The notes under the pieces are model-generated. The model saw only the letters and a program-made list of their open reading frames with translations. It did no database searches and had not been told where the DNA came from. DNA of 64,000 nucleotides from JACVRW01 sp963751835 (GTDB lineage: Bacteria > Actinomycetota > Thermoleophilia > Solirubrobacterales > Thermoleophilaceae): NCBI GenBank assembly GCA_963751835.1, contig CAVVWD010000023.1, positions 186,001 to 250,000 of the forward strand. Direction: 5' to 3'. Each line of letters starts with the position of its first letter. Position 1 is the stretch's first letter. The position numbers were made by a program, and so were the translations under genes. This document shows positions 32,054 through 40,251 of this stretch, piece after piece.

Positions 32054-34345
32054 ATGGCGCCCGCGATGGCTGGGCCGATCGAGATCTGGGCGGCGCGCGC
32101 CTGGAACGTCTTCAACGAGGGCCGGCCGTTCTCGCTCGTCTATCCGCTGCTCGTCCTGCTCTGCGCGGCGCTCGTCGGGCTGGCGCCGGAGGGTTCCACT
32201 GCGCTCGCCTGCGTGGGCGCGCTGGCATTGGCCGCCGTGCTCGCGTGCTTCCCGTTCCCCCTACGCGGCCGAGCGCTCCTGTGGCTCGCGGCTCTCGCCT
32301 CCATTCCGCTGCTCGAACCGTGGCGCGCGCCGGCCCTGCTCGCCGCCGCGCTCGCGGGCTACCTCTTCTTCACGGTCGTGGTCTGGGGGAGCGTCTACTA
32401 CCACCTGCGCACCGGCGCTTCGTGGCTCAACGGGCTCCGCTTCTGGCGCCTCGTCCTCACCAACTCCGACCCCACGAGTGGGAACGCGCTCGAGCAGGTG
32501 CCCAAGTTCCTGATGGTGCTGAGTGCGGGCACGCTGCTCGCGGAGGAGCCGAGCACCGGCTCGGCGCTGCGGATCGCCGCGGCGGCGTTGATCGCCGCCG
32601 TGCTCGGCGCGCTCGCCTGGCGCGGCTTCGCGCGGCGGCGGCTGCCGCGCTACCCCGAGCGCAGCCCCGCCCCGGCGCGCGCCGCAGCTGCGCTAGCCCG
32701 CAGGGTCTACGTGATTGTCGTCGACGGCTGCAACCGCGGCCGGCTGTGGCAGGCGCACACGCCCGTGATCGACCGGCTCGCCCGCGAAGGCACCGAGTAC
32801 CTCGGCGTGGAGCCGGCCTACCCGGCGCGTACGGTCGTCTGCTTCTCCTCGATGCTGACCGGCGCCGCGCCGCACGAGCACAGGATGCGCTCGAACTTCG
32901 CCCCGCGGCTCGGGGTCCGGGTCGAGTCGGTCTTCGACGTGCTCGAGCGTGAGGGCCGCCGTGGCCGGCTCGTCGGCATCGCCCACCTGCTCGACCCCTT
33001 CGGCGACCACGTCGTTCGGCCGGTCAGCTCGGTGCAGCCCACGGCGGAGATTGACCGCTCGCTGTGCGCCGAGGGCCGGCGCGTGGTCGAGGAAGAGGAC
33101 CCCGACCTGCTCGTCCTGCAGCTGCTGGCGGCCGACCAGCTCGGGCACGTCCGCGGTGTGCGCAGCGCCGAGTACCTCGACCAGCTCGCGGAGACCGACC
33201 GCCACATCGGCGATTTCCTCGCCTTCCTCGAGGAGCGCGGCAAGCTCCGCGGCGCCACCGTCGTGCTGATGGCGGATCACGGCCAGGGGCGCGGCATCGG
33301 CGGCCACGGCCACCTCGACTGGGGCGAGCGGCCGGTCCCGTTCGTGGTTTGGGGGGAGGGAGCACGGCCCGGGGCGATCGAGCGCGAGCCGCGCTCGGTG
33401 TGCGAGCTCGCGACGACGATCTCAACCCTGCTCGGCGTGCCGGCGCCGGCGGCCGCGCGAGGCCGCCCGCTGCTGGCCGCGCGGTCCGGGCGGGCCACGG
33501 CGCCCGGGCGCTGCCTCGCCATCGTCGTGGCCCGCGACGAAGAGGCGACCGTCGGCGAGGTGCTCGCCGGGCTGCCGAGCGAGGCCTGCGGCCTGCCCGT
33601 CGACGTGCTCCTCGTCGACGACGGCTCCCGCGACGCGACGCCCGCGATCGGCCGCGCTCACGGCGCGCGGGTCGTCTCGCACGAGCACTGCCGCGGCCTG
33701 GGCGCGGCGCTGCGGACCGGGCTCGAGCTCGCCCGTGACGAGCGCTACGGCGCCGCCGTCTACCTCGACGCCGACGGCGAGTACGACCCGTCCGACCTCG
33801 AGCGCGTGCTCTCGCCCGTTGCGCGTGGGCGCGCGGACTACGTGCTCGGCTCCCGGTTCCTGGGCGAGCGCGAGGGAATGAGCTGGCACCGCAACCTCGC
33901 CAACCGCACGACGAGCGCCCTGCTCGGCTTCCTTATGGCGACCGTCACGAGCGACGGCCAGAGCGGCTACCGCGCCTTCTCCGCACGCGCGCTCGCCCAC
34001 GCCCGCATCCGCCATGACTACAACTACGCGCAGGTGCTGACGCTCTCGCTCTGGGGCGCGGGCATCGACCCCGTCGAGGTACCGATCCGCTACCGGCGCC
34101 GCCACAACGGCCGCTCGTTCGTCCGCTATCCGGTCTATCTGAGACGGGTGGCGCCCGCCATCTGGCGTGAGTGGCGCAGTTCGCGAAGGGCGAGGGCGGC
34201 CAGCGCGGCGGCGATCGCCCCCGCGAGCCAGAACGGCCAGCCGCCGCCCGGCTCGAACAGCGGGAAGGCGTCCGTGAGCGGGCCGAACGGCGCGTCGGGG
34301 CGGGCGGTCACGAGCGAGCCGCTGCCCCAGCGGACGTCGACGTAG
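32054..34345 (+). CDS. fusion: membrane region + alkaline-phosphatase superfamily domain + GT2 glycosyltransferase
   Basis: A 763-residue multidomain protein. Residues about 20-190 hold several membrane helices. Residues about 217-470 are a phosphodiesterase/AlkP-type domain with VIVVDGCNRGRL, the nucleophile Thr in YPARTVVCFSSMLTG, and metal ligands in MADHGQGRGIGGHGH. Residues about 488-690 are a GT2 domain (LAIVVARDEEATVGEVL, LLVDDGSRDAT, YLDADGEYDP) most like dolichyl/polyprenyl-phosphate sugar synthases. The last 70 residues are low-complexity and lie antisense to the next gene. It may trim and load a lipid-linked sugar; the partner GT39-like protein fits that idea. Confidence 0.8.
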   Translation: MAPAMAGPIEIWAARAWNVFNEGRPFSLVYPLLVLLCAALVGLAPEGSTALACVGALALAAVLACFPFPLRGRALLWLAALASIPLLEPWRAPALLAAALAGYLFFTVVVWGSVYYHLRTGASWLNGLRFWRLVLTNSDPTSGNALEQVPKFLMVLSAGTLLAEEPSTGSALRIAAAALIAAVLGALAWRGFARRRLPRYPERSPAPARAAAALARRVYVIVVDGCNRGRLWQAHTPVIDRLAREGTEYLGVEPAYPARTVVCFSSMLTGAAPHEHRMRSNFAPRLGVRVESVFDVLEREGRRGRLVGIAHLLDPFGDHVVRPVSSVQPTAEIDRSLCAEGRRVVEEEDPDLLVLQLLAADQLGHVRGVRSAEYLDQLAETDRHIGDFLAFLEERGKLRGATVVLMADHGQGRGIGGHGHLDWGERPVPFVVWGEGARPGAIEREPRSVCELATTISTLLGVPAPAAARGRPLLAARSGRATAPGRCLAIVVARDEEATVGEVLAGLPSEACGLPVDVLLVDDGSRDATPAIGRAHGARVVSHEHCRGLGAALRTGLELARDERYGAAVYLDADGEYDPSDLERVLSPVARGRADYVLGSRFLGEREGMSWHRNLANRTTSALLGFLMATVTSDGQSGYRAFSARALAHARIRHDYNYAQVLTLSLWGAGIDPVEVPIRYRRRHNGRSFVRYPVYLRRVAPAIWREWRSSRRARAASAAAIAPASQNGQPPPGSNSGKASVSGPNGASGRAVTSEPLPQRTST

Positions 34346-35517
34346 AGCCAGGCTGACGCGGCGACGGTCAGAGCGGCCAGCGCCGTACCCAGGCGCGGTG
34401 CGTGCCTGAGGCCCCAGGCGACCAGCGGGATCGCGAGCGGCAGAGCCGCCAGCAGGTGCCGGGCGGGAAACCAGAAGCCGAACATGGTGGGCGCGAGGAA
34501 GGCGGCCACCAGCAGCTGCGCGCCGAGCGCCGCCGCGCACAGGCCCGCCGTGAGCTCGACCTCGCGCAGCTGCGGCACTGCGCGGGCGAGCCGGTCGCGG
34601 TAGGAGCGCCACAGCCACCAGAGGCCCGCGAACGCGAGCAGGAAGACGGGCGCCCAGCGCAGCAGCCCGTAGTTGCGGTCGATGAAGAGAGCCACCAGGC
34701 GGTACGCGCGCTCGAGGTAGCCGCCGGGGAAGGACGCGTCGGTGGCCGTCTCGCCCGGGACGTCGGCCGAGTACGGGGTGGGACCGCCGTAGAGCGCCTC
34801 GTTGACGCCCACAAAGACCGCGACGCTGAACAGCGAGAGCTCTACCGTGCCGACCGTGAGCGTGCGGCGTCGTGCCCGCCACAAGGCCCGGGCGGCCACG
34901 TAGCCGACGACCAGCCCGGCGGGCACGAACTTGGTGCCGAGCCAGGGCAGGAAGCCGAGCAGCGCGAAGCAGCCGAACGCGTCCCTGCGGCTCGGCCGCG
35001 CGTCGAGCCTGATCGCGAGCAGTGCCGCCGCGGCGATCGCCGCGCCCGCTGTCAGCTCGGGATAGACGGCGCTGCCGTAGGCGAGGAATGGCGGCGACAC
35101 GCCCACCGCCGCGGCCGCGCCGAGGGCCCACGGGTCGGGTACCACCCGCAGCGCAAGCCGGTAGCCGAGCGCGACGGCCAGCGCGGCGATCGCGGCGAGG
35201 AACAGCTCGACCCCCTTGGCTCCCGCGAGCGCGTACACCGGCGAGATGAACAGGGCGAAACCGATTCCGTGGGGCTCGTGGAGCCGGCCCTCGGTCTCGC
35301 GGCCATGCCTGTCGAGCTCATAGGGGTAGAACTCCTCGTAGGCGCGTGCGGCGTATTGGTTGTTCAGATCGAAGTCGCCGTCCTCCACGATCGACTCCGC
35401 GGTGAGCAGGTAGTGAGGCTCGTCGCCGCCGTAGTCGGAGCTGCCGAAGGCGTGGAGCCCGACCGTGGCGGCGTAGGCAGCGAAGAGCAGGAGCCAGAGG
35501 GCGAGCGTGCGTCGCAA
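34135..35517 (-). CDS. GT39-like polytopic membrane glycosyltransferase
   Basis: A 460-residue protein with about ten membrane helices. The first loop contains DYGGDEPHYLLTAESIVEDG; the Asp-Glu pair (D32, E33) occupies the place of the catalytic DE in protein-O-mannosyltransferase/ArnT-type GT-C enzymes. These enzymes use a polyprenyl-phosphate sugar as donor on the outer face of the membrane. The convergent GT2 fusion could make that donor. The C-terminal helix is coded antisense to about 210 bases of the fusion gene. Confidence 0.75.
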   Translation of the reverse strand: MRRTLALWLLLFAAYAATVGLHAFGSSDYGGDEPHYLLTAESIVEDGDFDLNNQYAARAYEEFYPYELDRHGRETEGRLHEPHGIGFALFISPVYALAGAKGVELFLAAIAALAVALGYRLALRVVPDPWALGAAAAVGVSPPFLAYGSAVYPELTAGAAIAAAALLAIRLDARPSRRDAFGCFALLGFLPWLGTKFVPAGLVVGYVAARALWRARRRTLTVGTVELSLFSVAVFVGVNEALYGGPTPYSADVPGETATDASFPGGYLERAYRLVALFIDRNYGLLRWAPVFLLAFAGLWWLWRSYRDRLARAVPQLREVELTAGLCAAALGAQLLVAAFLAPTMFGFWFPARHLLAALPLAIPLVAWGLRHAPRLGTALAALTVAASAWLYVDVRWGSGSLVTARPDAPFGPLTDAFPLFEPGGGWPFWLAGAIAAALAALALRELRHSRQMAGATRLR

Positions 35518-35547
35518 GGCGCCCCGCAGATTAGGAGGCCGGCGGCG

Positions 35548-36105
35548 TCAGACCACGCGGTGCAGCCTACGGCCCATCGCGGAGCCGGATGCGCCGAACG
35601 CGGCGCAGAGCTGTTCGAAGCAGTCGTCGCGGCGGCGCAGCCGCTCGTAGTGGCGCCGTACCAGGTGGGCCGGCATCAGGAGCGCCGCGGCGAAAGCGTC
35701 GGCCTCGGCTTCCGCGGGCGGGCGCCCCGCGGCGGGCCGGGCGTCGCCGTCCGGCGGGTCGACGGCGTGCTTGCGGCACCACACCGCGCCATCCGTGCGA
35801 TGCAGGCACCAGTGCCCGAGCTCGTGGGAGATGGTGAAGCGGCGCCGCCCGGGCCATTCGCGCGCCTCGCCCGCGCTCACCCAGATCTCTCCGACCGAGG
35901 GCAGGAGCAGGCCGGACAGCCCCTTGGTGTCCTCGATGAACGGGACGCCCGGCGCCGTTCGCAGGTCCTCGACCTCGCGCACGTGCAGCCCGAAGCAGGT
36001 GTCCGCGATGTCGTCCACCGGCACAGGCAGGGTCTGGCCGTTCCACAGCCAGTCGGGTACCGCCGCCAGCACCTCCTCGGCCCGCTGTTCGATGTCAGCC
36101 TGCAT
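35548..36105 (-). CDS. ImmA/IrrE-type metallopeptidase
   Basis: A 185-residue zinc peptidase. HELGH (94-98) gives H94, E95 and H98, and the EADAFAAALLMP segment supplies the third ligand, E134. Two further Cys/His-rich insertions lie between the motifs (WCLHR, WCRKH). ImmA-type peptidases cleave a repressor or anti-sigma-like partner on a stress signal. The operon partner here is an HTH protein (36370) behind a sigma factor gene (37005), which suggests the peptidase acts on one of them. Confidence 0.87.
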   Translation of the reverse strand: MQADIEQRAEEVLAAVPDWLWNGQTLPVPVDDIADTCFGLHVREVEDLRTAPGVPFIEDTKGLSGLLLPSVGEIWVSAGEAREWPGRRRFTISHELGHWCLHRTDGAVWCRKHAVDPPDGDARPAAGRPPAEAEADAFAAALLMPAHLVRRHYERLRRRDDCFEQLCAAFGASGSAMGRRLHRVV

Positions 36106-36129
36106 GCCCGTCCCGATCGTAGGCCAGAG

Positions 36130-36345
36130 TCAGCGGAGCGACGAGCCGATGCCCCGCAGCGCGGCCCCCAGCGCACGCTCGCCGGCGGCCGACCAGCGCG
36201 CCGGGCCGCGCGGCAGCTCCTGCAGCACCAGGTCGGCGCGCTCGCGCAGCTCGGGATCGGCTCTCAGCACGCGGCCGAGCGCGTCCGCGAGCGGCCGGTT
36301 CCCGGAGCGCACAGCCGAGCGGTAGAGGTCGAGGAGCTCTTGCAT
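36130..36345 (-). CDS. small hypothetical protein between HTH and peptidase genes
   Basis: 71 residues, Arg/Leu-rich and helical: MQELLDLYRSAVRSG, then RADPELRERADLVLQELP. No known domain. It fits between its neighbours with gaps of 24 bases on either side and in the same direction, which supports it as part of the sigma/HTH/peptidase operon. It could be a small regulator or cofactor of the sigma-factor switch. Confidence 0.5.
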   Translation of the reverse strand: MQELLDLYRSAVRSGNRPLADALGRVLRADPELRERADLVLQELPRGPARWSAAGERALGAALRGIGSSLR

Positions 36346-36369
36346 GGGGAGTGGGTCCGGGCGCGGGGC

Positions 36370-37008
36370 TCAAGCTGACGGGCGGGCGCCGCGGAACAGG
36401 CGGTCCACCTCGTCCCAGTCATCGCCCGCCGGCGCCTCGGGCGCGGACGCCTCGGCGTCGGGCGGGGCCGCACTCAGGTGCGTGCGCGCGAACACGGCTC
36501 CCGCATCGGTCCGCGGCGGTCCCGGAGCCGGCATCTGCCCCGCCTTCCGCAGGGCGTCCGCGGTCCAGCCGACGATCTTTCCCAGTGCCTCGAGCACCGT
36601 GTCCGACACGCCGGACTCGGGCAGGAGCCCCTGCTCCATTTGGTGGTAGTAGCCGGCGACCTTGTCCTGCTGCGACTGCGCCCCGAGCCGCGCGGCGAGC
36701 TGCGCCACCACGTCGGCCCGCCTCAGCCGCGCCTGCGTGCGGAGCGCCGGCAGGAGCGCCGGCCACATGCCGCTCGCCCCGGCGAGCGATCGCTGCACCC
36801 CCTCCGCCACGGCCGCGGCCGGCGAGGCCTGGAAGACCTCGGCATCGAAGTCCCGGCGCGGCGCCCGCTCCAGGTACGCGTCGATCAGCGCTGCAAGCAG
36901 CTCGCGGTCTGCCCCGGACGCACGCGCGAGATAGGGACGCGGGTCGGTGTCGTCGCCGGTCCGATGCGCGTCCTTGTACTCCGAGAGCAGTTGCTCGACG
37001 TCCGTCAT
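36370..37008 (-). CDS. HTH-containing regulator of the sigma/peptidase operon
   Basis: 212 residues. The N-terminus (MTDVEQLLSEYKDAHRTGDD...) resembles the short N-terminal segments of anti-sigma or sigma-associated proteins. The middle contains an XRE-like helix-turn-helix region (VVAQLAARLGAQSQQDKVAG... about 115-165), and the tail is Pro/Ala-rich. It overlaps the sigma factor gene by four bases (ATGA). It may be the repressor or anti-sigma factor that the ImmA-type peptidase cleaves. No direct family assignment is possible by eye. Confidence 0.6.
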   Translation of the reverse strand: MTDVEQLLSEYKDAHRTGDDTDPRPYLARASGADRELLAALIDAYLERAPRRDFDAEVFQASPAAAVAEGVQRSLAGASGMWPALLPALRTQARLRRADVVAQLAARLGAQSQQDKVAGYYHQMEQGLLPESGVSDTVLEALGKIVGWTADALRKAGQMPAPGPPRTDAGAVFARTHLSAAPPDAEASAPEAPAGDDWDEVDRLFRGARPSA

Positions 37009-37700
37009 CTCTCACCCGAAGTATCGCTGCCCTCATCGAGCAGCTCCTTGACCCGCTTCTGGTAGCGCGACGAGATCTGGTGGACGTTCGCCTCCGACAT
37101 GCCGTTGCCGACCAGCTCCGCCGTCTCCGCGGCGGAATGAGGTCCGAACACGTAGAGGTCGATGACTCGTCGGTGTCGGTCGTTCTCGAGCTCCTTGTAG
37201 GCGACGCGCACGCAGTCGCGCGCATGCTGAGCGTCTCCCTCGAACGGCACACCCGGCTCCTGCCCCCAGACCTCGTCCTCTCCCTGGTGCTCGCTCGGAA
37301 GCGAGGTGGTCTTGAGCGAGCGGCTGCGCGCGTCGTGATAGTCGGCGATCCGTCGCGACAGGATCGTGTGCATCCAGCTCCTGAACTCCCCGATCGAGCT
37401 GCCGCCGAACGCCGACGCGACGGCGCTCGCAATCGTCTCCGCCACGACGTCCTCGACGTCGTGCTCGGGCAGCTTCAGCCGCGCACGGTTGCGGAGCGTG
37501 TCGTGGTATCCGAAGACGAGCACCGCAACCGCGGGCTTCATCGCCGCGTGGCGCCCCGCTTCGCGGGCGGCGCGCAGGTAGTCGATGAGCTGCTCATCGC
37601 TCAGCTCGTTCAGGCGATGCTCCGGAAGCTCTCGGAATTCGGCCAATGAAGTGAAGGTCGGAGGCGCGGGGGCCCGGTCTGACGAGAAAGGGTCGGGCAA
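37005..37700 (-). CDS. ECF-like RNA polymerase sigma factor
   Basis: About 231 residues. Region 2 is VEDVVAETIASAVASAF...IGEFRSWMHTILSRRIADYHD. Region 4 contains ELENDRHRRVIDLYVFGPHSAAETAELVG and SEANVHQISSRYQKRVKELL, the -35-binding helix-turn-helix. The open frame extends upstream through an oppositely coded gene, so the start is uncertain; TTG 37700 is the best candidate in the short gap before the divergent gene at 37737. It heads the operon of sigma factor, HTH protein, small ORF and peptidase. Confidence 0.8.
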   Translation of the reverse strand: MPDPFSSDRAPAPPTFTSLAEFRELPEHRLNELSDEQLIDYLRAAREAGRHAAMKPAVAVLVFGYHDTLRNRARLKLPEHDVEDVVAETIASAVASAFGGSSIGEFRSWMHTILSRRIADYHDARSRSLKTTSLPSEHQGEDEVWGQEPGVPFEGDAQHARDCVRVAYKELENDRHRRVIDLYVFGPHSAAETAELVGNGMSEANVHQISSRYQKRVKELLDEGSDTSGER

Positions 37701-37736
37701 CGTCAGGTCCGCTGCCGTTCCGCCGACCCCGGAAGC

Positions 37737-38693
37737 ATGAACACTCTTACCCGGCAGTACACGATCGGCGAGCCGCAGGTCGTGGGGCCGCTCGCCGTGT
37801 TCCCTGTCTTCGGGCCCGACCCGCTGCTCGATTACCGCACGTTCGCGCAGGCGACCGAGCTCGGCGCACTGGCCCGCGAGCTCGACGGCGGCGCCTCGGT
37901 GCGCTCGCTCGTGGTCGAGAACCCGACCGACCTGCCGTTGCTCGTCTACGAGGGCGAGGAGGTGCTCGGCGCCCAGCAGAACCGGACCTTCGACGACTCG
38001 GTGCTCGTGGCGGCGGGCGCCAAGCTCGACGTGCCCGTCAGCTGCGTGGAGGCCGGCCGCTGGGACGGCACGCGGCACGCCGAGCCGATGCGCTCGTCGC
38101 CCCAGGCCGCCGACCCCGACCTCAGGCGCTTGAAGCGGGCCGGCGCGCGCTCGGCCGGCCGCGCCGACCAGGGCGAGGTCTGGGCTGCGGTGGGGGACCG
38201 GCTCGCGAGACACGGGGTCACCTCCGCGTACTCCGCCATGAGCGACCTCTACGACCGCCGCCGGGACGAGCTCGGCTCGTTCGCGCGAGCCGTCCGCCAC
38301 GTCGACGGCCAGCTGGGAGCGGTGGCGGCGGTCTCCGGGAGCCCGGTGGTGCTCGACCTCGTGAGCCGTGCGGAGGCGTTTGCGGCGCTGGTGCCGCGCC
38401 TCGCCCAGGGCTACGCGCTCGATGCCCTCGGCGCCGCCGAGGCCGGGCCCGACCCCGAGGCCGCCGGCTCCTTCCTGCACGAGGCGCTCGCCGCGCCGAG
38501 GGTCCCGACCCGAACCCCCGGCATGGGCTGCGGCGTCGCCATCGGGACGCCGGCCCTGATCGGGAGCGGCCTCGAGCTCGAGCGCGAGCTGATCCAGCTC
38601 GCAGCGTTCCCTGCCGGGGACCCGCACGGCCGGCATGAGGGCGCGGCGGCCCGGGCGCGCATCGCACGGCCCTCGAGGCGGCGCCCGCGCTGA
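37737..38693 (+). CDS. ARPP-1 (DUF6569-type) domain protein
   Basis: A 318-residue protein. The first 190 residues match the ARPP-1 domain as I know it: GPLAVFPVFGPDP, then EGEEVLGAQQNRTFDDSVLVAAG and PVSCVEAGRW. The C-terminal hundred residues are less conserved and end in a basic tail. The family is predicted from context to take part in nucleotide or ADP-ribose signalling; no biochemical function is established. It diverges from the sigma factor gene across 36 bases, which could therefore be its regulator. The gene downstream encodes a GcvH-like protein. Confidence 0.7.
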   Translation: MNTLTRQYTIGEPQVVGPLAVFPVFGPDPLLDYRTFAQATELGALARELDGGASVRSLVVENPTDLPLLVYEGEEVLGAQQNRTFDDSVLVAAGAKLDVPVSCVEAGRWDGTRHAEPMRSSPQAADPDLRRLKRAGARSAGRADQGEVWAAVGDRLARHGVTSAYSAMSDLYDRRRDELGSFARAVRHVDGQLGAVAAVSGSPVVLDLVSRAEAFAALVPRLAQGYALDALGAAEAGPDPEAAGSFLHEALAAPRVPTRTPGMGCGVAIGTPALIGSGLELERELIQLAAFPAGDPHGRHEGAAARARIARPSRRRPR

Positions 38694-38729
38694 GGCTCCG
38701 GCCGCCGCGAGGATTCCGTCCGGCGCGCA

Positions 38730-39239
38730 ATGCAGGCTCGCGCTGTCGTGCCCGAGATCTCGATCACGCGGGCCGGGGCCTCGGCGCGCTTTGCCCTTCC
38801 ATCCGACCGGCACTACCTCGCTCCCCGGCACGTGTGGGCGCAGATGCGGGAGGGCGTCGCCACGGTCGGCGTCACGGCGCCGCTCGGGGAGATGCTCTGG
38901 TTCACGCCTGAGGTCCGGTTCTGGGCGGTGGAGAGAGTGGATGCCGGCCAGACTCTCGCCACGGTCCAGGGCCGCTCCGGGCGAACCGTCGTGATCGGGT
39001 CGCCGGTGGGCGGATCAGTGGTCGAGCTGAACGGGTTGCTGCCGCGGGCGCCGCACGCGCTCCTCGCGCAGCCCTACGGCGGCGGCTGGGTCGCGCGGCT
39101 AGTTCCCGACAGCTGGGAGCGCGACCACGGCCAGATGGTGAGCGCGCGCGCCTACCGCGCCACGCTCGACAGCGAGCTACCGCTCGGACGCGACTTCTGC
39201 TTCGGCGGGGCTCTTCTCCCTGGACCGCTGCCGGCCTAA
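38730..39239 (+). CDS. GcvH-like protein lacking the lipoyl lysine
   Basis: 169 residues with a recognisable glycine-cleavage H-protein core: HVWAQMREGVATVGVT, then SPVGGSVVELNGLL and PYGGGWVARLVP. The position of the lipoylated Lys (normally seven residues before the Ser of SPVSG) is G84, and the whole protein contains no lysine at all. It cannot be lipoylated and so cannot serve in glycine cleavage. It would be a divergent hammerhead-fold protein adapted to another role. It follows the ARPP-1 gene by 36 bases in the same direction. Confidence 0.7.
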   Translation: MQARAVVPEISITRAGASARFALPSDRHYLAPRHVWAQMREGVATVGVTAPLGEMLWFTPEVRFWAVERVDAGQTLATVQGRSGRTVVIGSPVGGSVVELNGLLPRAPHALLAQPYGGGWVARLVPDSWERDHGQMVSARAYRATLDSELPLGRDFCFGGALLPGPLPA

Positions 39240-39316
39240 TCCTCCTTTCCCGACTAGCTTTTGGAGAAATGGGTATCCCGGAAATGGTCGCGGCCTGAGT
39301 ACCGAAAGGACGAGAG

Positions 39317-39808
39317 ATGAGCACCACCGACAGCCTCCTCGAAAACAACGAGGCCTACGCCGGCGCATTCGACAAGGGCGATCTCCCGCTGCCCCCTGCG
39401 CGCAAGGTGGCGGTGCTGGCGTGCATGGACGCCCGCCTCGACCCGGCGCGCGTGCTCGGCCTGGAGGAGGGCGACGCCCACGTGATCCGCAACGCGGGCG
39501 GCGTCGTGAGCGACGACGCGCTCCGCTCGCTCGCCATCTCGCAGCATCTGCTGGGCACCGAGGAGATCGTGCTCATCCACCACACCGACTGCGGGATGCT
39601 CACTTTCGACGACGACCAGTTCGCCGATCAGCTCGAGAGCGCAACCGGCCGGCGGCCCGAGTGGCGTGCAAACACGTTCTCCGACCTGGAGGGGGACGTC
39701 CGGAGGTCAATCAAGCGCATCAAGGACGACCCGTTCGTGCCGCGCACCGACAGGGTCCGCGGCTTCGTCTACGAGGTCGAGAGCGGCCGGCTGCGCGAGG
39801 TCAGCTGA
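39317..39808 (+). CDS. beta-carbonic anhydrase (small actinobacterial type)
   Basis: 163 residues. The zinc ligands C36, H89 and C92 lie in CMDARLDP and HHTDCGM, with the catalytic dyad D38/R40. The short length and VRGFVYEVESGRLREV ending match the Rv1284-type subgroup. It interconverts CO2 and bicarbonate in the cytoplasm, supplying acyl-CoA carboxylases. GGACGAGAG precedes the ATG. Its tail overlaps the convergent Ddn-like gene by eight bases. Confidence 0.9.
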   Translation: MSTTDSLLENNEAYAGAFDKGDLPLPPARKVAVLACMDARLDPARVLGLEEGDAHVIRNAGGVVSDDALRSLAISQHLLGTEEIVLIHHTDCGMLTFDDDQFADQLESATGRRPEWRANTFSDLEGDVRRSIKRIKDDPFVPRTDRVRGFVYEVESGRLREVS

Positions 39809-40238
39809 TCCGGAACACGGGGTGGTCGGGGGCGATCCGGCGCAGCTCCTCGTCTGACGCGTCCGGCCCGACCCCGCCGAAGAACTGGCCGACCTCCCAC
39901 TTCCACTTCTCGAGATAGGCGCGCAGGAGCGGCGGTTTCTCGTCGTCCGGCAGCTCCACAGCGGAGAACTCCTCGACCTTGCGCCCGCCGAGCAGGCGCC
40001 CTGTTCCGGTCGCCCGCAGGTTCCGGACCCACTGAACGTGACCGCGCGGAGCCACCAGGTAGCGCTCGCCCTCGAAGGTCAGTGGGTTGACCGGCGTGCG
40101 ACGCGGCTCGCCGCTCTTGCGGCCCCGAACCTCGAGCACGCGCGAGCCCGCAAGAGGGAGTCCAAGACGGGTGAGCCCGGCGACCGTGGGGTTGAAGACG
40201 TTCTTGGTGAACCAACCGGGACGCTGGTAGTGGGGCAC
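39801..40238 (-). CDS. F420-dependent Ddn-type reductase
   Basis: 145 residues of the deazaflavin-dependent nitroreductase family. It has the conserved opening VLEVRGRKSGEPRRTPVNPL and VAPRGHVQWVRNLRAT, with a C-terminal helix pair. Members reduce quinones or nitro compounds with F420H2. Occurrence fits an actinobacterium that makes F420. The substrate is unknown. Confidence 0.88.
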   Translation of the reverse strand: MPHYQRPGWFTKNVFNPTVAGLTRLGLPLAGSRVLEVRGRKSGEPRRTPVNPLTFEGERYLVAPRGHVQWVRNLRATGTGRLLGGRKVEEFSAVELPDDEKPPLLRAYLEKWKWEVGQFFGGVGPDASDEELRRIAPDHPVFRIS

Positions 40239-40251
40239 GGTCGCGATTCTC

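Noticed and set aside
34402..36378. 658-residue plus-strand open frame
   Set aside because: It lies antisense to the GT39-like, ImmA-type and small genes, has a low-complexity charged composition, and shows no domain. Typical shadow frame in high-GC DNA.
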